A DNA stretch of 64,000 nucleotides from Rhizophagus irregularis (taxonomy: Eukaryota > Glomeromycota > Glomeromycetes > Glomerales > Glomeraceae), in contig NC_089446.1 of assembly GCF_026210795.1 (NCBI RefSeq), positions 3,873,001 to 3,937,000 on the forward strand. The letters are read 5' to 3'. The notes below the pieces were generated by a model. It was not told where the DNA came from. It did no database searches and saw only the letters and a list, made by a program, of their open reading frames with translations. Position numbers and translations under genes: made by a program. Positions 34,014 to 55,685 of this stretch are shown piece by piece; position 1 is the first letter of the stretch; the number at the start of each line of letters is the position of its first letter.

Positions 34014-36397
34014 AGCGTTTCACTATAAAAAATATATATTTTGCTATTGGTCTTTTTAATTAGTATAATCTTCAGGATTTTTTATATCAAAGTCCATATT
34101 CTTCTAATTATTATTACATGATTTTTTACCTTTTATTGTTTTAAAATTTTTTTTGCTAAATATTATTATATATAGTAAATTTCTGTATATGTAAGATTTG
34201 CTTTACAATTTTATTGTACTAAATAATAACATTATATATTAAAAAAAAAGCCCTTAAATTTTTTATTTTCTAATATTAAATAATAAAAAATAAAAATAAA
34301 AATCATGTGACCACATGAAAAAAATTCATGTGAAATTTATTAATATTCACTATTTTGGAAAATGCCAAGAAAAATTTTTTATTGATATATGCAAAAAATA
34401 AATACAAATGTTCAGAATATAGTTCAAAATACATTATTTTTTTTATTTTAACTCTTTTACTAACTTATCTGTTCAATATTTTTCACTAATCTTAATGAAC
34501 AAAATAAAAATGATTAAATTTAACTTTATGCATTTTTTTTATAAATTCACAAAAATAATTCTTTTTTTAGAGTTCTATATAAAGTTAAATTACCACTTTT
34601 AAACATTAAAAATCATAATAATAAAAGATATTGCCCATAGCAAAATCTATATATTCTATTGTAAAATTTTTCAAAATTTTTTGTCATCTAAAAAATACAA
34701 CTTTTGACCAATAATTAATCTTTAATCTTATAAAATGAAATTAATAAATAATAATTATTGTTATATAAATTATGATTTAAGCTCTTTGCAAAAAAAAATT
34801 TTATTAAAATAACTTCATTTTAAATATTTTAAAAAAATAAATAAGCAAAAGAAAAAAGATTGAAAAAGTTTTTTTTAAAATTTATAATAAATAACTTTTT
34901 TTAGCCAGATTAAACTAAATAAAATGAAGTTTAAAATTTATAAGTATGTTCTTAAAAATTAGGTAAATATATTCATAATTATTAAAAAAAATGTTACATT
35001 ATGTAAATGCAATGTTAATTTTACATTATAATTTGGCTGAAATTAAGAAAAATTTGAACAGAATTGTAGTTTTAAAATAACCATTTATACTAACTTTGAT
35101 CAACTTTAGATTATATATATACAGTCAAACCTTGATATAGCGAACTCTTGATATAGTGAATTTTTTAGACAATTATAATAAATTTCCCCTTGCTATAACG
35201 AATTAACCAATCAAATCTTTTAAAATCTTCATTATAGTCTTATAGTGAAGTTGAGATCTGGATTCTAAGGTTCGTTATAACAAGGGTTAACTGTATATTA
35301 TAGATTTTAAGATTATACTATACCAATAATTTATATATTATTATAAATTTAACTTAAAATCTGTAATAATATTTAATATTATTAAAAATTTTTTTAATAT
35401 AAAAAAATGCAGCAAGTTTTTTTAAAAATTTTGTTTAATAATTAATAAAAAAAAATCTAATTTAGTAGATATATTTATTAAATTAATTTATAAAATATTT
35501 TTAATTCAATAAAAATATAAAAATAAAAATGATTTTTATAATAGTTATTTTTGGATTATATATGTAATAAATATGAAATTTCAAATATTATATTTTAAAA
35601 TTTCATACCATTTTTTTTTCTTTTTTAATAAATTACTAAATTCCAATAATTGCTTTGATAATATAAAAATATTATTAATGAATTATATTTAATTTATTTC
35701 TATAATATTATATGTAATTTTAAAATTATATTGTAAATTTATAAATTGTTTATTTTATAGAAAAAATTATTTTAAATTTTAATAATATAAATTTTAGTAA
35801 TTAAAATATTTTTTAATATTTTAAAATTTAATTTTAATAATTAAAATAATAGGTAAATTTAAATTTTACCTCTATATATAATACTTAAATCTTGATTTTT
35901 TTTTAAAAAAAAATACTTTTTATGTCAATTATTTAATTCTGTTTAACATTAAATACATTATATGATTTAATGAATCAAATAAATTAAAAATAATATTCAA
36001 ACCTATTTTTGATGTTTTAAGTATTTTAAATAAACTTATAAAGTAATTATATAGGTAAAAATACATATATTGTATATTTTTTAAAAAGTTTGTATATTAA
36101 GAATTTCTTTTTTACAAATTTTTGTGAGATTTAAACATTATATAATGGGTAAAATTACTAAAATACACATTTATTTATTAGAATATTTCTTTTTAAATTA
36201 TTTTTCTTTTATATCTTTTATATATATTTCAAACTTTACTTTATAATTATAAATATTAAAATATTTTGAAAATAAAAATCAGTTTTTAATTTTATAATTA
36301 CAAGATATACAAAAAATATTTAATAAAAACTATTTTTATCAAAAAAAATTATATTATTTTTAAATTTTTAAAAAATTTACTAAAACAAATATTTTTT
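34014..36397. other. AT-rich desert with MITE and old repeats
   Basis: No gene supported. It includes the repeat shared with 18920-19215 (at 34500-34735), MITE copy B (35122-35293) and the inverted partner of 28006-28090 (at 36050-36150). The remainder is A/T simple sequence. Confidence 0.5.
35122..35293. mobile_element. Tigger/pogo-like MITE, copy B
   Basis: A 172-bp element starting CAGTCAAACCTTGATATAGC and ending in GGGTTAACTG with flanking TA on both sides. It aligns throughout with copy A, including AATAAATTTCCCC and TATAACGAATTAACCAATCA, differing at scattered bases. Confidence 0.8.
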
Positions 36398-37957
36398 TTA
36401 CCATGTGTCATCATACGTTCTATTATTATTGGTAGTATTGAAATTTCTATTATTATATTCATTATAATTATTTCTATTATAAGGATTTTTGCTTTTATTT
36501 TCATTATAAGTATAATTGTTCTTATTTCTACTATATGAATTTTCACTGGAATTATGACTTCTATTTTCATCATAAAAATTATTATAATTGTTTATATTCT
36601 TATTATATTTTGAATTTCCATTATAAGTTTTGTCTTCATTATTATAAAAATCATCATTATAATTCTTATTATAATTTTCACTATAAGACCTATTCTCACC
36701 ATATGAATCAGGATATGGATTTTTATTATTATTTAAATTCTTGTTATAAGAGTTTCCATCATGAGAATCTTTACTTCTAACTTCATCATAAGAATTAGAA
36801 TAGTTTTTATTTACATTCTCACTACCATTTTTATAATTTCCACCATAAAAATTTTTATCATCATTTTTACTATATAAATCAGAATAGGAATTTTTATTAT
36901 AAGATTCTTTCCTTTCATCTTTATAGAGAGAATTGGAACCATCATAGTTGATCCTATTCTTATTTTCATTGTAAGGATTAGAATAGGAATTTTTATCATT
37001 CTTACTATGAGAATCAGGGTAAGGATTTTTACCATAAGGACCCTTGCTCTCATTTTCAATATAAGGATTGGAATATAAATTTCTGTTGTTGTAAGAATCT
37101 TTATTCCCATCCCTATCATAAGGAATAGTATACGAACTATTATAAAGATCCTTGCTTTCTTTCTCATTATAAAGATCATTTCCACCATACAGATCCTTGC
37201 TCTCATTCTCCGAATATGATTCGGGGAAAGGATTCCCACCAGAATTATCCTTGCTTTCATTCCCCGAATATGATTCGGGGAAAGGATTCCCACCAGAATT
37301 ATCCTTGCTTTCATTCCCCGAAAATGATTCGGGGAAAGGATTCCCACCATAAGGACGATTCTTATTATAAGAATCTGTATAGGGGTCTTTACTTTTATTT
37401 TCAGGATTCCCATAAGTTTCATTTCCGCCAGAATATGAAATTCCGCTATAAAGATCCTTGCTTTCATGTTCACTATATGGATCAGGATATGGATTTTCAC
37501 CATAAAGACCCTTATCTTTATCCTCGTTATAAGCATTGGGATAGGGATTTTCGTTATAAGCACCTTCCTTAACATAAGAAGTTGGATTAAGATTGTCTCT
37601 ATTCTCACTCCCGTTATAAGGATCAGGGTATGGGTTCCCATTATATAGATAGGATGAATAGGAATAGCCCTTATTCACATCTTTATTTACATAGTTGTGG
37701 CTTCTGTTCTCACTCTCATTGCTCTTGTTATTATAATTATAGTTAATATTCTTGTACTCATTCCTATCATAATTATAGTTCCTGCTCCTGTTATCATTCC
37801 TTTCATGACTAAAGAAAGATCCGAGTCCCTGAGTTAAAAAAGAGATTGAAAAATTAATAAAAAAAAAATGCAAGAAAAAAAAAAATACAAAAAAAAAATT
37901 GTTTCTTCATCCTACAAGATTTTGAAGAAATTTATTCAAATCGTTTTCATTTGCCAT
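36398..37957 (-). CDS. Asn/Tyr/Ser-rich repeat protein, unknown
   Basis: Two exons: 37957-37916 (MANENDLNKFLQNL) and 37828-36398, joined in phase 0 through a donor GTAGGA and an acceptor CTCAG, giving about 490 residues. The protein starts with a short amphipathic helix and GLGSFFSHERN, and the rest is low-complexity, built on NPYPDxYxEN and ESKD motifs. Three consecutive 54-bp units (about 37205-37360) encode GGNPFPESYSGNESKDNS almost exactly, so the repeat is still expanding. No signal peptide or membrane segment is visible in the spliced form. Such composition suggests a prion-like or phase-separating protein. That is inference. Its upstream neighbour on the same strand is the coiled-coil gene at 38086. 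Confidence 0.7.
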
Positions 37958-38085
37958 TGAAAATAGTGATTTGAAATTAAATTCGTTTAACTTTTGTATA
38001 TATGTTGGTTCATCCTAATTTATATGCGAGAAAAAAAGAAAAAAAAATGTCAAAAAAAAAAATTCAAAATTCGATACATAAACAA

Positions 38086-39018
38086 TCATTTGAACTTTTT
38101 CAAATTTACCACATCATTTTTTAAAGCATTTGCATATCCTTTTATTATTTTTCCTATTAACTTGTCATCATCCAAAGGTTTAAGAAGTTTTGTAATATCC
38201 TGGAAATCAAGTTCAGCACTAAATAATAATTGTCCAGTAAAAGAATAAGCCAACGGTTTATCTACGCCAATATCCATCAAAAAACTTATAGTTCCTTCAA
38301 AACCATTTTTAAAAGTATTATTATTACAAATCTTAGAAGATGCAATATTTTTAAACAATTTCATAACATCATCCACATCTTTCTGATTTGATTCGATTGC
38401 TTTATTTGCAAATAATTCTATTGCTTTCGCATGATGTTCTGATTTAAACTCCTTAAAGCTTATGATAGCCTCCTGAAAAAAAAAAGATGGTATGATCAAT
38501 CACATTAATATTAAGAAATCTTGCAAAATATAATAAATATTTATCAAAAAATAAAATTATGTTATATACTTCAACATTTAATATTGAGAAGTACTCCTCC
38601 ATCAAATTGTTTAACTTTCTTATTTCTGATTCCTCTGAAATTGAAGCATATTTTTGTGCAGACGATTGAGCGAGTGGTTGAAGTTCTCCTGGAACTAAAA
38701 TTAATTTTAAGTATATTTTAATAAACTTTAATAACAACAATAATCACAAATTAATGATTTTTAGTTTGATTTATTACCAAATAAGTTTCCGGAAAGGGTA
38801 TTAATATTATCATAAATTGTTTGAATACTTTTTTTTAAATCAAAAATTTCTCGTTGGAGTTTATTAATACTTTGGTCTTTAATTAAAGAATCCGTTTCCA
38901 ATTCTTCAATACGGGCTCTCAAAGAATAAATTAACTGAGTTTGAATATTAAATTGTTTTTTGTAATCAAAAGTCTCCTTTCCACTTTCTCTATGAACGTT
39001 CATTGCTGCGGAATCCAT
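38086..39018 (-). CDS. Coiled-coil protein, unknown
   Basis: Three exons (39018-38778, 38694-38570, 38472-38086) with GT-AG introns and consistent phases give 250 residues. The N-terminal 80 residues are a coiled coil (IYSLRARIEELETDSLIK, then INKLQREIFDLKKSIQ). Exon 2 encodes a short linker rich in Ser/Gln. Exon 3 is an all-helical domain of about 128 residues (EAIISFKEFKSEHHAKA ... LKPLDDDKLIGKIIKG) that I do not recognise. No membrane segment or known catalytic motif is present. The ATG at 39018 is favoured; 39003 (MNVHRESG) is an alternative five codons in. It lies about 130 bp upstream of the Asn/Tyr-rich gene on the same strand. Confidence 0.75.
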
Positions 39019-40264
39019 GAGAAAAAAAATGCATGAAGAAAAAAAAGGGAGAAATTTGCAATCGCACTTTTTTTTAAAAAAATTTAATGATATAAATATT
39101 AAAACAACGATGTCACATGCAATAGTTCCCAATCCGGATTTTTAGAAAAAAACGCCACACACAGAGGAATAAGATTGTTTAACGTACCACAATAACTTAA
39201 TTCAGAGAAAAAGTTTGGACGATGGAACTGACAAAGTCAAAAGGCATTATGAATTAGCTAAAAAAATGCATGTTTAAAGGTGTAAAAAAAAAAGATTGTT
39301 GTAATGAACAATACATAAAAATGAAACAATAAATTAATTATTATACTACATTATGAACCTCAATAAAGGGATATATTTCCCACTTGAAATATGAACAGTG
39401 TTGCACGAAAATCAATTTTTGCTGGTTGGGAAAAAAGTTTTAGATTTTATTAATCCGTTTTGAATCATTACCTGTTGGTATTCATGTATGAAAAAAATAC
39501 ATTACATCACGGTTGATGTAATTTCGCTGGATATTCAAATAATACAGTAATATATGAGGCTAGGGTTCCTAATGAGAATGGGATAGTCGGATAGATCCAG
39601 TCATCACAGTAATCAGTAATGAAATCGAATTTGTAAATCTAAATTAGATATTAATAAATATTGATACCAAATTAAAAGCGAATTATGATATTCACGTCAA
39701 TAAAAAATTTGTAATATTTCATATCAAATTTAATTGTCACATAAATTAGAAATGTTAATAAAACGATACCCCAAGTCCCTAGAGAAACATGGTTACAAAT
39801 ATTTTTTCACAAGAAAAATGGTTTTAAGCTTAAATAATAGTAAATTTGGTATCTGATTACTTCCTAATCTTATTTTGTAAATTATATCATAAATGACTTA
39901 CCTGAAAAGGAATGATCACGCTTGTATTAAATTATGATTGCTCATTTGAAACTTTTAAACCTTAAAATCATCGAATAAAAAAGTCATTATGGTTTTACTT
40001 GAATTGCGAAAGTTGCACAAATTTTTTTCAGAACTCCTCTCTATAATTGATTCATTCACCAAATGCATTTGAGTTTCACCACACATACTTATATTTACTA
40101 AATTTGTTTGTTTAATTTTTTTGTATTGCTTTAATTAGATAAGTGCGTCCATTTTATTTGGAAAATAATAAAAATTGATTTGAATTTCGAAATTAAATCC
40201 TTTTCTTTAAAAATTTTTTTTTTTTTTTTTGAAAAAAAAAGCTCATTTTTGTTTATAAAAATTC
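39019..40264. other. Divergent intergenic region
   Basis: About 1.25 kb between the coiled-coil gene (-) and the first mannosidase gene (+), so it must hold both promoters. No element with clear ends is seen. A TTTATAAAAATTC sequence lies directly before the mannosidase ATG, and an A/T-homopolymer block precedes it. Confidence 0.4.
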
Positions 40265-42789
<2,525 letters not shown>

Positions 42790-42810
42790 ATTAATTAAAT
42801 AATGAATTTT

Positions 42811-42857
42811 CATTTATAAGCACCTACATCCTTGAAGGATTTGGGTGTTTATAAATG
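42811..42857. terminator. 47-nt imperfect palindrome after mannosidase copy 1
   Basis: The sequence starts CATTTATAA and ends TTATAAATG, and the two halves are complementary except at about four positions, forming a stem of about 22 bp. It begins 22 nt after the stop codon. It may act in 3'-end formation or RNA stability, or be a foldback MITE. The sequence alone cannot decide. Confidence 0.4.
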
Positions 42858-43562
42858 AGAGTATATTTATATACAAATTAGAATTATAAAGAAAATAAAA
42901 TAAATTATTTATTTAATATTATATTGTTTCAAGTAAACGAGTAATATAAATAATGATCACTTATGATGGTCGTAAAACTATTTATCTAATTGAAAAATCG
43001 GATATAAAATGGTATCCCAATTTCTAGTAAGAGTATTTCGGATTTTTTGCAGTTGATATGACGGAAATGTGTAACCCGTTCAGCCATCCGATTTAAGTAA
43101 AAGCAGTTAAGCAGATCACATGTTTTGGATTGGATAACGGATTTTGCGATCAACCGAACTCCGAAGAACAGGTTTAATGATACATGGACATCTATAAAAC
43201 CATCGTACAAGTTTTTTAAGTAAACAAAGTTTTAAATCAACAACTTATTTAGAATAATTTTTTTTTTTCGGGGATTCTAAAGTCTGTTGTAAATAAAATA
43301 GTCTGTTATAAATATGCAGCAGTATGCAATAGCTTAATAAAAAAGCATAAAAATGCATAAATAAAAACAACAGGTTATTTCTGAATTCGATGAGGCGTTT
43401 AACTATTTATTTGTAAACACTACGAATTATACACGTTTACCCTAGTATAGTACGTTAAAAACGTTAAATACGTTAAATACGTTACATAAACAGTTTATTT
43501 ATATTATTGCTGACATTTATAATTTTATATAAATATCGTGAAACAGTTCCAAAATGAAACAC

Positions 43563-43594
<32 letters not shown>

Positions 43595-43750
43595 AAACAA
43601 AAAAAAAAAAAAAATAAGGAAAAGAAAAAAAAATGATTTAAGGAGTTATTTTTCTTTTACCTCAAATTTTTTAAATTATAATTTTTTTTTTTGGTTTCAT
43701 CACTGAATCGTTTACCACATATACATATATATTTATATTTTTATAAAAGT
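42858..43750. other. Spacer between the mannosidase genes
   Basis: About 0.9 kb holding the promoter of copy 2. It includes repeated TACGTTAAA units at about 43450-43490 and an A/T block with an (AT)n run at 43570-43590. The minus-strand frame 42986-43210 has no recognisable product. Confidence 0.4.
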
Positions 43751-46153
<2,403 letters not shown>

Positions 46154-46633
46154 TAATTATTCTTTTGTTACATATATATATTTATTTAGAGTTAGATTAA
46201 AACTTTGTTTATTTTTTAATTTATATAATTTATATAATATTTTTACAAACAAAAAAAAAATAAACATTGGAAAAGCGATTTAACAATTTAGCACATCAAG
46301 CAATTCACTGACTATCACGTGAGTAAATTAATGTTCAAGAACGTGTAGCCCAATCAGGATTTTTTATTAAAAATAAATCTACTTTTGTTTTTTTTTGAAA
46401 AAAAGAAAATCTACTACTTTTTTTTGTTTTAAGAAAAATCTACTACTTTTTTTTTGTTTTAAGAAAATAAATATGTATATGTATATATATGTAATTTTTT
46501 TGAAAGAAATTGTCCTTTTTAGCAATGTCTATGAAGTATATGATATATTTTTTTATGAAAATTGAAACCCGTCCAATGTTTGTAATATATTTAACTATAT
46601 TCTAATCTTTTTACTAACTTTCCCCTCTTCCGT
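46154..46633. other. Convergent 3' spacer
   Basis: Separates the 3' ends of mannosidase copy 2 (+) and the transporter (-). It contains two direct copies of AAAATCTACTACTTTTTTT near 46400-46450 and A/T simple sequence. No gene supported. Confidence 0.45.
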
Positions 46634-48925
46634 CTAAACACTTTCATGATGTATCTTGGTAGGTAAGAAGGCCCAGATGGTACCCAACGTGCTCAGGATA
46701 CAACAACTAATAATAATGCAAATGTTCAAAGTCTTTTCTTTCAAACTCATTCTTCTACCGAATAATTTCAAATTAACAATACAAGGAAATATAGCTGAAA
46801 TGAAATATGAGAAAAAACTTCCTAATATTCCCATAACTCTATCAAAATCAGGAACTTTTAATGCAATTAACAATACGATAGTTGATGTCAACACGCGAGA
46901 AAGTACTTTAAGTGTCGTACGACGTCCCCTACCGTTTTTACACCAATCTTCTATTCGAGGAATCGAATGATAATAAATTTCGCATGTTAAATTAATCGGA
47001 TTCATAATTAATGCATATTTTGGTATCGGATAAGCTGCTACTAGCCAAATCATAAATTGATTAAGTATACGATTATAGCCTTTTGTTACCATTATGTTTT
47101 GTGTGATCTAATATGATTATGAAGAAATAAATTATTTATATGATGTATCGAGAATTAAAATTTTGTTATAAGTGAAAAAACTTTACCTCTTGCATAACAC
47201 TACGTCCAAACATCAAATAACCGCATGCAGCCATAAGGAAATAAATAACAGTTGTTAACATATAAGTATAATTGACCATCTTTGGATATTGTTTTGGATT
47301 TTGCATGTCTCGATATACACTTGGAAATACAGCATGACCTATTAAATAAATTAAAAAAAAACTATTTAAAAAAAATTTCCGCTTAAATAAAATTATATAT
47401 GTGTCAAAGTTTGTATCTTTACCTGTGAATCCAGCCATGATTAGACCGAAACTCATTGGAACATTATACCATTGGAAAGGTAACCAGTCAGTTTCCATGG
47501 GATCAACTAAACTGCCAGGCATTTCACGTTTGGCAAATCCATCAATTACCATAACATTTACTAAACACATGGCACTTATTATACCAAGTAATGAGAAGTA
47601 TGAAAGATATCTTATAGCAATCGTGGTTAATGGAGTCATAATCAACCATGCGATAACTTTCAATAAAACTTTCGATACATCCGGAAAAATTGTATGTAAA
47701 GAGTCTCCAATCAAGATGACAAGTGCTACTCCAGAAGCAATAAGTTCAAGGCAAAATAATGCTGCGATATACATTCGTGATTTTTCACCGAACGCGACAG
47801 CACCTAATAATAATAATAATAATTTGTTAAAATTTACGCGAAAAAAAAAAATTAATAATCACATGACAGTTAATTACCCATATCTGCATAAGTGTATAAT
47901 CCTTCATCGTAATCCAGACATTTTTTAATGACCTTTGCAGTATAGTTCGTTATTATCAAGCAAAAAAAGAAAATTGTAATTCCAAGAACCCATCCAGCAT
48001 ATTTAAATCCAAGTGGCAATGCTAAAATTCCAATACCTAAAAAAAAAAATATGGTTTTTAAAATGACCGTGGATTAATTCGAAATAAAATCCGGCAAAGA
48101 AAGCGATCAACAATTACCAATTAAAACATTGCAGGAATTGAAAATTGATTGTCGAAAATTTGATCCAATCCGCTCAGGAATTTCAATTTCTGCAACTTTT
48201 GATAATGGAACATACGAATTGCTATGGACAACAACAACAACAATAATAAAATATCGTTAATTTCACGGAAAAATGAATAAATCAAAAAATTTATCAAAAT
48301 TATATACTTTGAATCGGTTTGGATTAAAGGAGAATGTTCTTGAATTTTCGTTGGTCGATTCTTATATTCTTCAATAGCAGTATTTCTCCACATAGAACTA
48401 TAACGATTACTAGTAAATGAAGTTCCTAAGAAGTCACCACCTTCCGTTATACTTCCACTAATTGGGTTTAAGTTTGAATAATGAGAATTTCGTGCAATTG
48501 ATCCATAGTTTGAGGGGATAGGTGAAAGGTATGCCGTATGATAACTTTGATTTGTAGAAAGAGATCCTAGATGTTGATTAAATCTTCCTTGTCTAAAATT
48601 AGCTTGTCCGAATGTTCCAGTTGGTTCAAGGTTATCTCCTACGAATGAAGCTGGTACCGCTATATTGTTGCTCATATATGTACTATTTATTTTATAAATA
48701 AAAAAGAGAAGTTAGATTGAAAAAAACGCGTTAATTGGTTATAACGAACCGAAATGAATTTTACCTAGCGGTGAGGCTATAATTTCCTGTCCATGATTGT
48801 AATGTATCAGCTAGAGAAGTTGCAAGGTTTGTTAAATTGTTAGTTCCTGTTCCACCTCTTCTCTGACGAATTGTTGGGATATTTATAGGTGAGGCGTCGG
48901 TACTATTACTACTATTACTAGACAT
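46634..48925 (-). CDS. AAAP-family amino-acid transporter (vacuolar Avt1-like)
   Basis: Seven exons: 48925-48765, 48682-48308, 48221-48118, 48036-47878, 47803-47423, 47338-47187, 47107-46634. All introns are GT-AG with matching phases, giving 601 residues. The first 200 residues are a Ser/Asn-rich cytosolic tail (MSSNSSNSTDASPINIP, then a GNYSLTASTYMSNN junction across intron 1). The membrane part begins with RQSIFNSCNVLIGIGILALP and continues GFKYAGWVLG, the signature first helix of the AAAP superfamily, and about eleven hydrophobic segments follow. The long N-terminal tail and overall length match fungal Avt1-type transporters that move neutral amino acids across the vacuolar membrane using the proton gradient. 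Substrate and localisation are inferred from the family. No lesion is seen. Confidence 0.88.
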
Positions 48926-50977
48926 TTTTGAAAAAAAAATATTTTTTTTATTATTTTTTTTTTTCACTTTTTTTTTTTTTTGAAAAAAAAGAGGAATTTG
49001 TTATTTTGATCAATTCGAAAAGACCGGTATATAAATGAGAAAGTAGATATATCAGAGAATTTTTTTATTGGTGATGACAATGACAAGCTTAATAGATGTG
49101 ACGTTTAATAGTAACAAAAACGGGCATTTCCTTATTCATACATCCGATATATAAAAAGTAACTGGTGCTTCAGATACTAATTTGTTCAACCTCAGATTAT
49201 CTTGTAGGATTATTACTCAGTTTATGTAATAAAATAATTAAAAATACAGTAAATACAGTCAAAAATCAAATATTTATGATGCTTAACTAAAATAAAATTT
49301 TACGGTTTTTTCCTGTTTCATTTTATATTAATAATATATTTTCTATAAACCCTTTAAATAATAAATAAGAAATCAATAGGCTAAAATTGAAAATCTTAAA
49401 AAAAAAATAATGCGTAATGCGCCTTTTTGCATGTAATAAGAAAAAATTTTTTTCATTGAGAAAAAAATTTAATGATATCATACTGCGGATTTCGTGCTCA
49501 ACAAATTCATATGTTCCTGATAATGTTGTGTTTTTATTTTTATATTATTTGCAAAAATATGGTGAATATTATTTCTCCGAATCTATCATTTATTATTACG
49601 AATTTGGTTTATCAATATTATAGTTAATGCATAGGCTTTGTTGTTGATTTTGACTTTTTTAATCGTGTAACAAAAGAAAGTTATCATATATTCTTCACGG
49701 ACGTGATATCGTTGATGTATCAATTTAAATTTTAATTTTATTTATTATTTTTTACTTTTTTTTTTAGAAAATATTCTCATTGAAATATTTCAATAAATGT
49801 TGGACACGTAAGAAACTCAAATGCGGACATATAATATGGATATATAATGTTCCATATGGAAAACAATATCTAAAATATTTTTGCGCGAATTATGATCGTA
49901 ATAAAGAAAAGAAAAGAAAAATATAAAGAAAATCTGAAACATTTTAAAAAAAAGAAAATTAGCCAACTATAAAATTTTTCATTCATACATATGTACATAT
50001 GGGCGTAAATTATGTTTGTGGTAAATCTTTTTTAATAATATTGATTTTTCACACGAGTTATAAACGTTAAGTTTTTTATTTAGATTTTTTCTAACTTTAA
50101 GTGGAAAAGATAACAATTTTACTTCTGATAAGAAATTTTTTATTCATTCTCTAAAGAATTTTTTTCTTTTTTTTTCATTGTGATTCTCTCTTTTAACTTT
50201 TAAATAATTACTAATATGGTATTTTTGCTTGAATTTATTTGGGATTCATTTGAAATGTTAAAAATCATCTCATTTTACGGTTTGTTCTCCTCTTAATATA
50301 TATAAATAAATGTATGATATATATATTATAAAATTGGTTAGTGATAAATATTTTTTTCTTTCTAAATTGAGCTCATTTAATAAATTTGTCTCCCCACAAA
50401 TAAAAGTGCAAAATTTTACAGTTTTTTTTTACCACGATGATTTCCGTATAATCAATCCTCTTTCTAATTAGTCGTACAATCATATATACATATATACATA
50501 TATATATACAGATTCCATTTTCTCTTTTTAAAGTTTCGTATTTTCCGTAGATGAATGGACGTATTTTTGTATATACTTATAAAATTTTTTTGAGATTTTA
50601 AATACTAGAAAAGAAATATTACTTTTTAAAGATGTTGGCAATGTTTATTATAAACGTCGCCTTTGGTAAAATCATAAATAAAAAATGATGCAGTTGCGCC
50701 AGATCGTGACTAACCAATCAAATAATTAATTTAGCCAATTGCCTAATTCCTTGGTTAAATCGTTCAACTTCTAATTTTTTTTAAAGTTCCAACTAAATAT
50801 ATACTAGTCAATTACGTTATGTGTTACGTGTCATGCATCTAAATTATTTTTCATTTGTATATATATTATATTTATAATAAATAATAAGAATGAGATGTAA
50901 ATTTACAATCTATGATTAAATAATAGATAAATGGGGGATCAAATCTTAAAATTAACACAATTATTATAAATATTATA

Positions 50978-51009
<32 letters not shown>

Positions 51010-51070
51010 TCTAATTTATTTTAATATTAAATGAAAAAAAAATGTCTAATAAATATTCTATAACTAAAAA
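48926..51070. other. Intergenic region between transporter and protease
   Basis: About 2.1 kb, upstream of the transporter and downstream of the protease. A TATATAAAAAGT box near 49150 is over 200 bp from the transporter ATG. Frames such as 49417-49623 are not supported. (AT)n and (ATA)n simple repeats occur around 50480-50520 and 50980-51000. Confidence 0.4.
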
Positions 51071-54552
<3,482 letters not shown>

Positions 54553-55685
54553 CTGGAAAAAAGATATTATAAATAATTAGGTGATAAAAAGAAAGAAATT
54601 CTAAAATTTTTTTTTTTCAAAAAAAATAATTTTTATTACTTTTTGTTTAAATAGTTAAAACCTCCGGTCTTCTACCACGTTTAAACAAAGTCGAGACCGA
54701 ATGATTAACCAAATTTGGATCGACTAGCAGTTACTTTTCTAATAACTTCAAAGCCACACAGAAGATTAAGAGAAATTGAGAACCTCTCGGTAAACATAAC
54801 GTACTTTGATTGTTACATATTTTAAAGTTATATGACAGACTACCCATATTAAGATATATTGGTACGTTGACCGTTTTTTTGTAAATCTGTGCAACTTTAC
54901 ATGACCTGTTTTTTTGCTACTACCGAAAAGGGCAATAATTAATTTTATTGCGTTTATTTTCGTCATTTTAACACCTGACATTACATAAAATATCTTTAAA
55001 AATAGTTTATACCGAATAATTTACTAAAAAAATTCTACGCGTAGAAATCCTCACTAAAATCGTGTTAGATAGTTGTTTGTCATAATTATGAATGAAAGTG
55101 AAATACTGCACGAAATTACCGCATCGTATTAAAGTAAAAAAATTTTTCTGTTTAGCTTTTTCTTTACTATTAAGCAAAGTTGCGACAGAAAATTCTACAG
55201 TACATGTTAATATATTATATTATATGGTACCATTTACAATTTACAAGAATATTATTAATTCAACTAATAAAATTTAGTTCGATTAAAACATTAAAAATTG
55301 ATTATATTACTAATATATATATTAAATTTTGCACGCTATATTAAATTATAGTGCATTGTAAAATTAACTATTTTTATATTAGTATAGTAATGTCAGCCTT
55401 TATTTTTGGAAAAATATGATTATTCTTATTAAAGATTAGAATATTATAAGATGTGTGCATTCCTTGTACATCGAATGGGAAAAAATCCAATTTTTACTTC
55501 TTCGCTCTTGGTCCCAATTGTGTTATGTCCTTTGAATTATTGATAAAATTAAATAGTTCCATTTTATGATTTAATTGTAATTGTTCTAAGCATCTATCTG
55601 CCACATATTTTGATGCAAAGAAGCAGGTTGACGTTGTGTATGGCGAAAATTTACCCATAATTTCAATGTTGGTATGTGTTTCTCT
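54553..55685. other. Intergenic region upstream of the protease
   Basis: Contains the Nma111 promoter next to its 5' end. The frames 54766-54981 (-) and 55092-55277 (+) are AT-biased and unsupported. Minus-strand text from about 55500 to 55640 may be the eroded 3' end of the CRN-like remnant. Confidence 0.4.

Noticed and set aside
36535-37648. Plus- and minus-strand frames overlapping the Asn/Tyr-rich gene
   Set aside because: They are antisense or frame-shifted readings of the repeat gene and have no conserved content. Only the 36398-37957 minus frame joins a good 5' exon.
42986-43210. 74-codon minus-strand frame between the mannosidases
   Set aside because: No recognisable content, and it lies in the expected promoter region of the second mannosidase.
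46656-47928. Plus-strand frames opposite the transporter
   Set aside because: They are shadows of the minus-strand transporter exons, which have matching splice phases and clear membrane segments.
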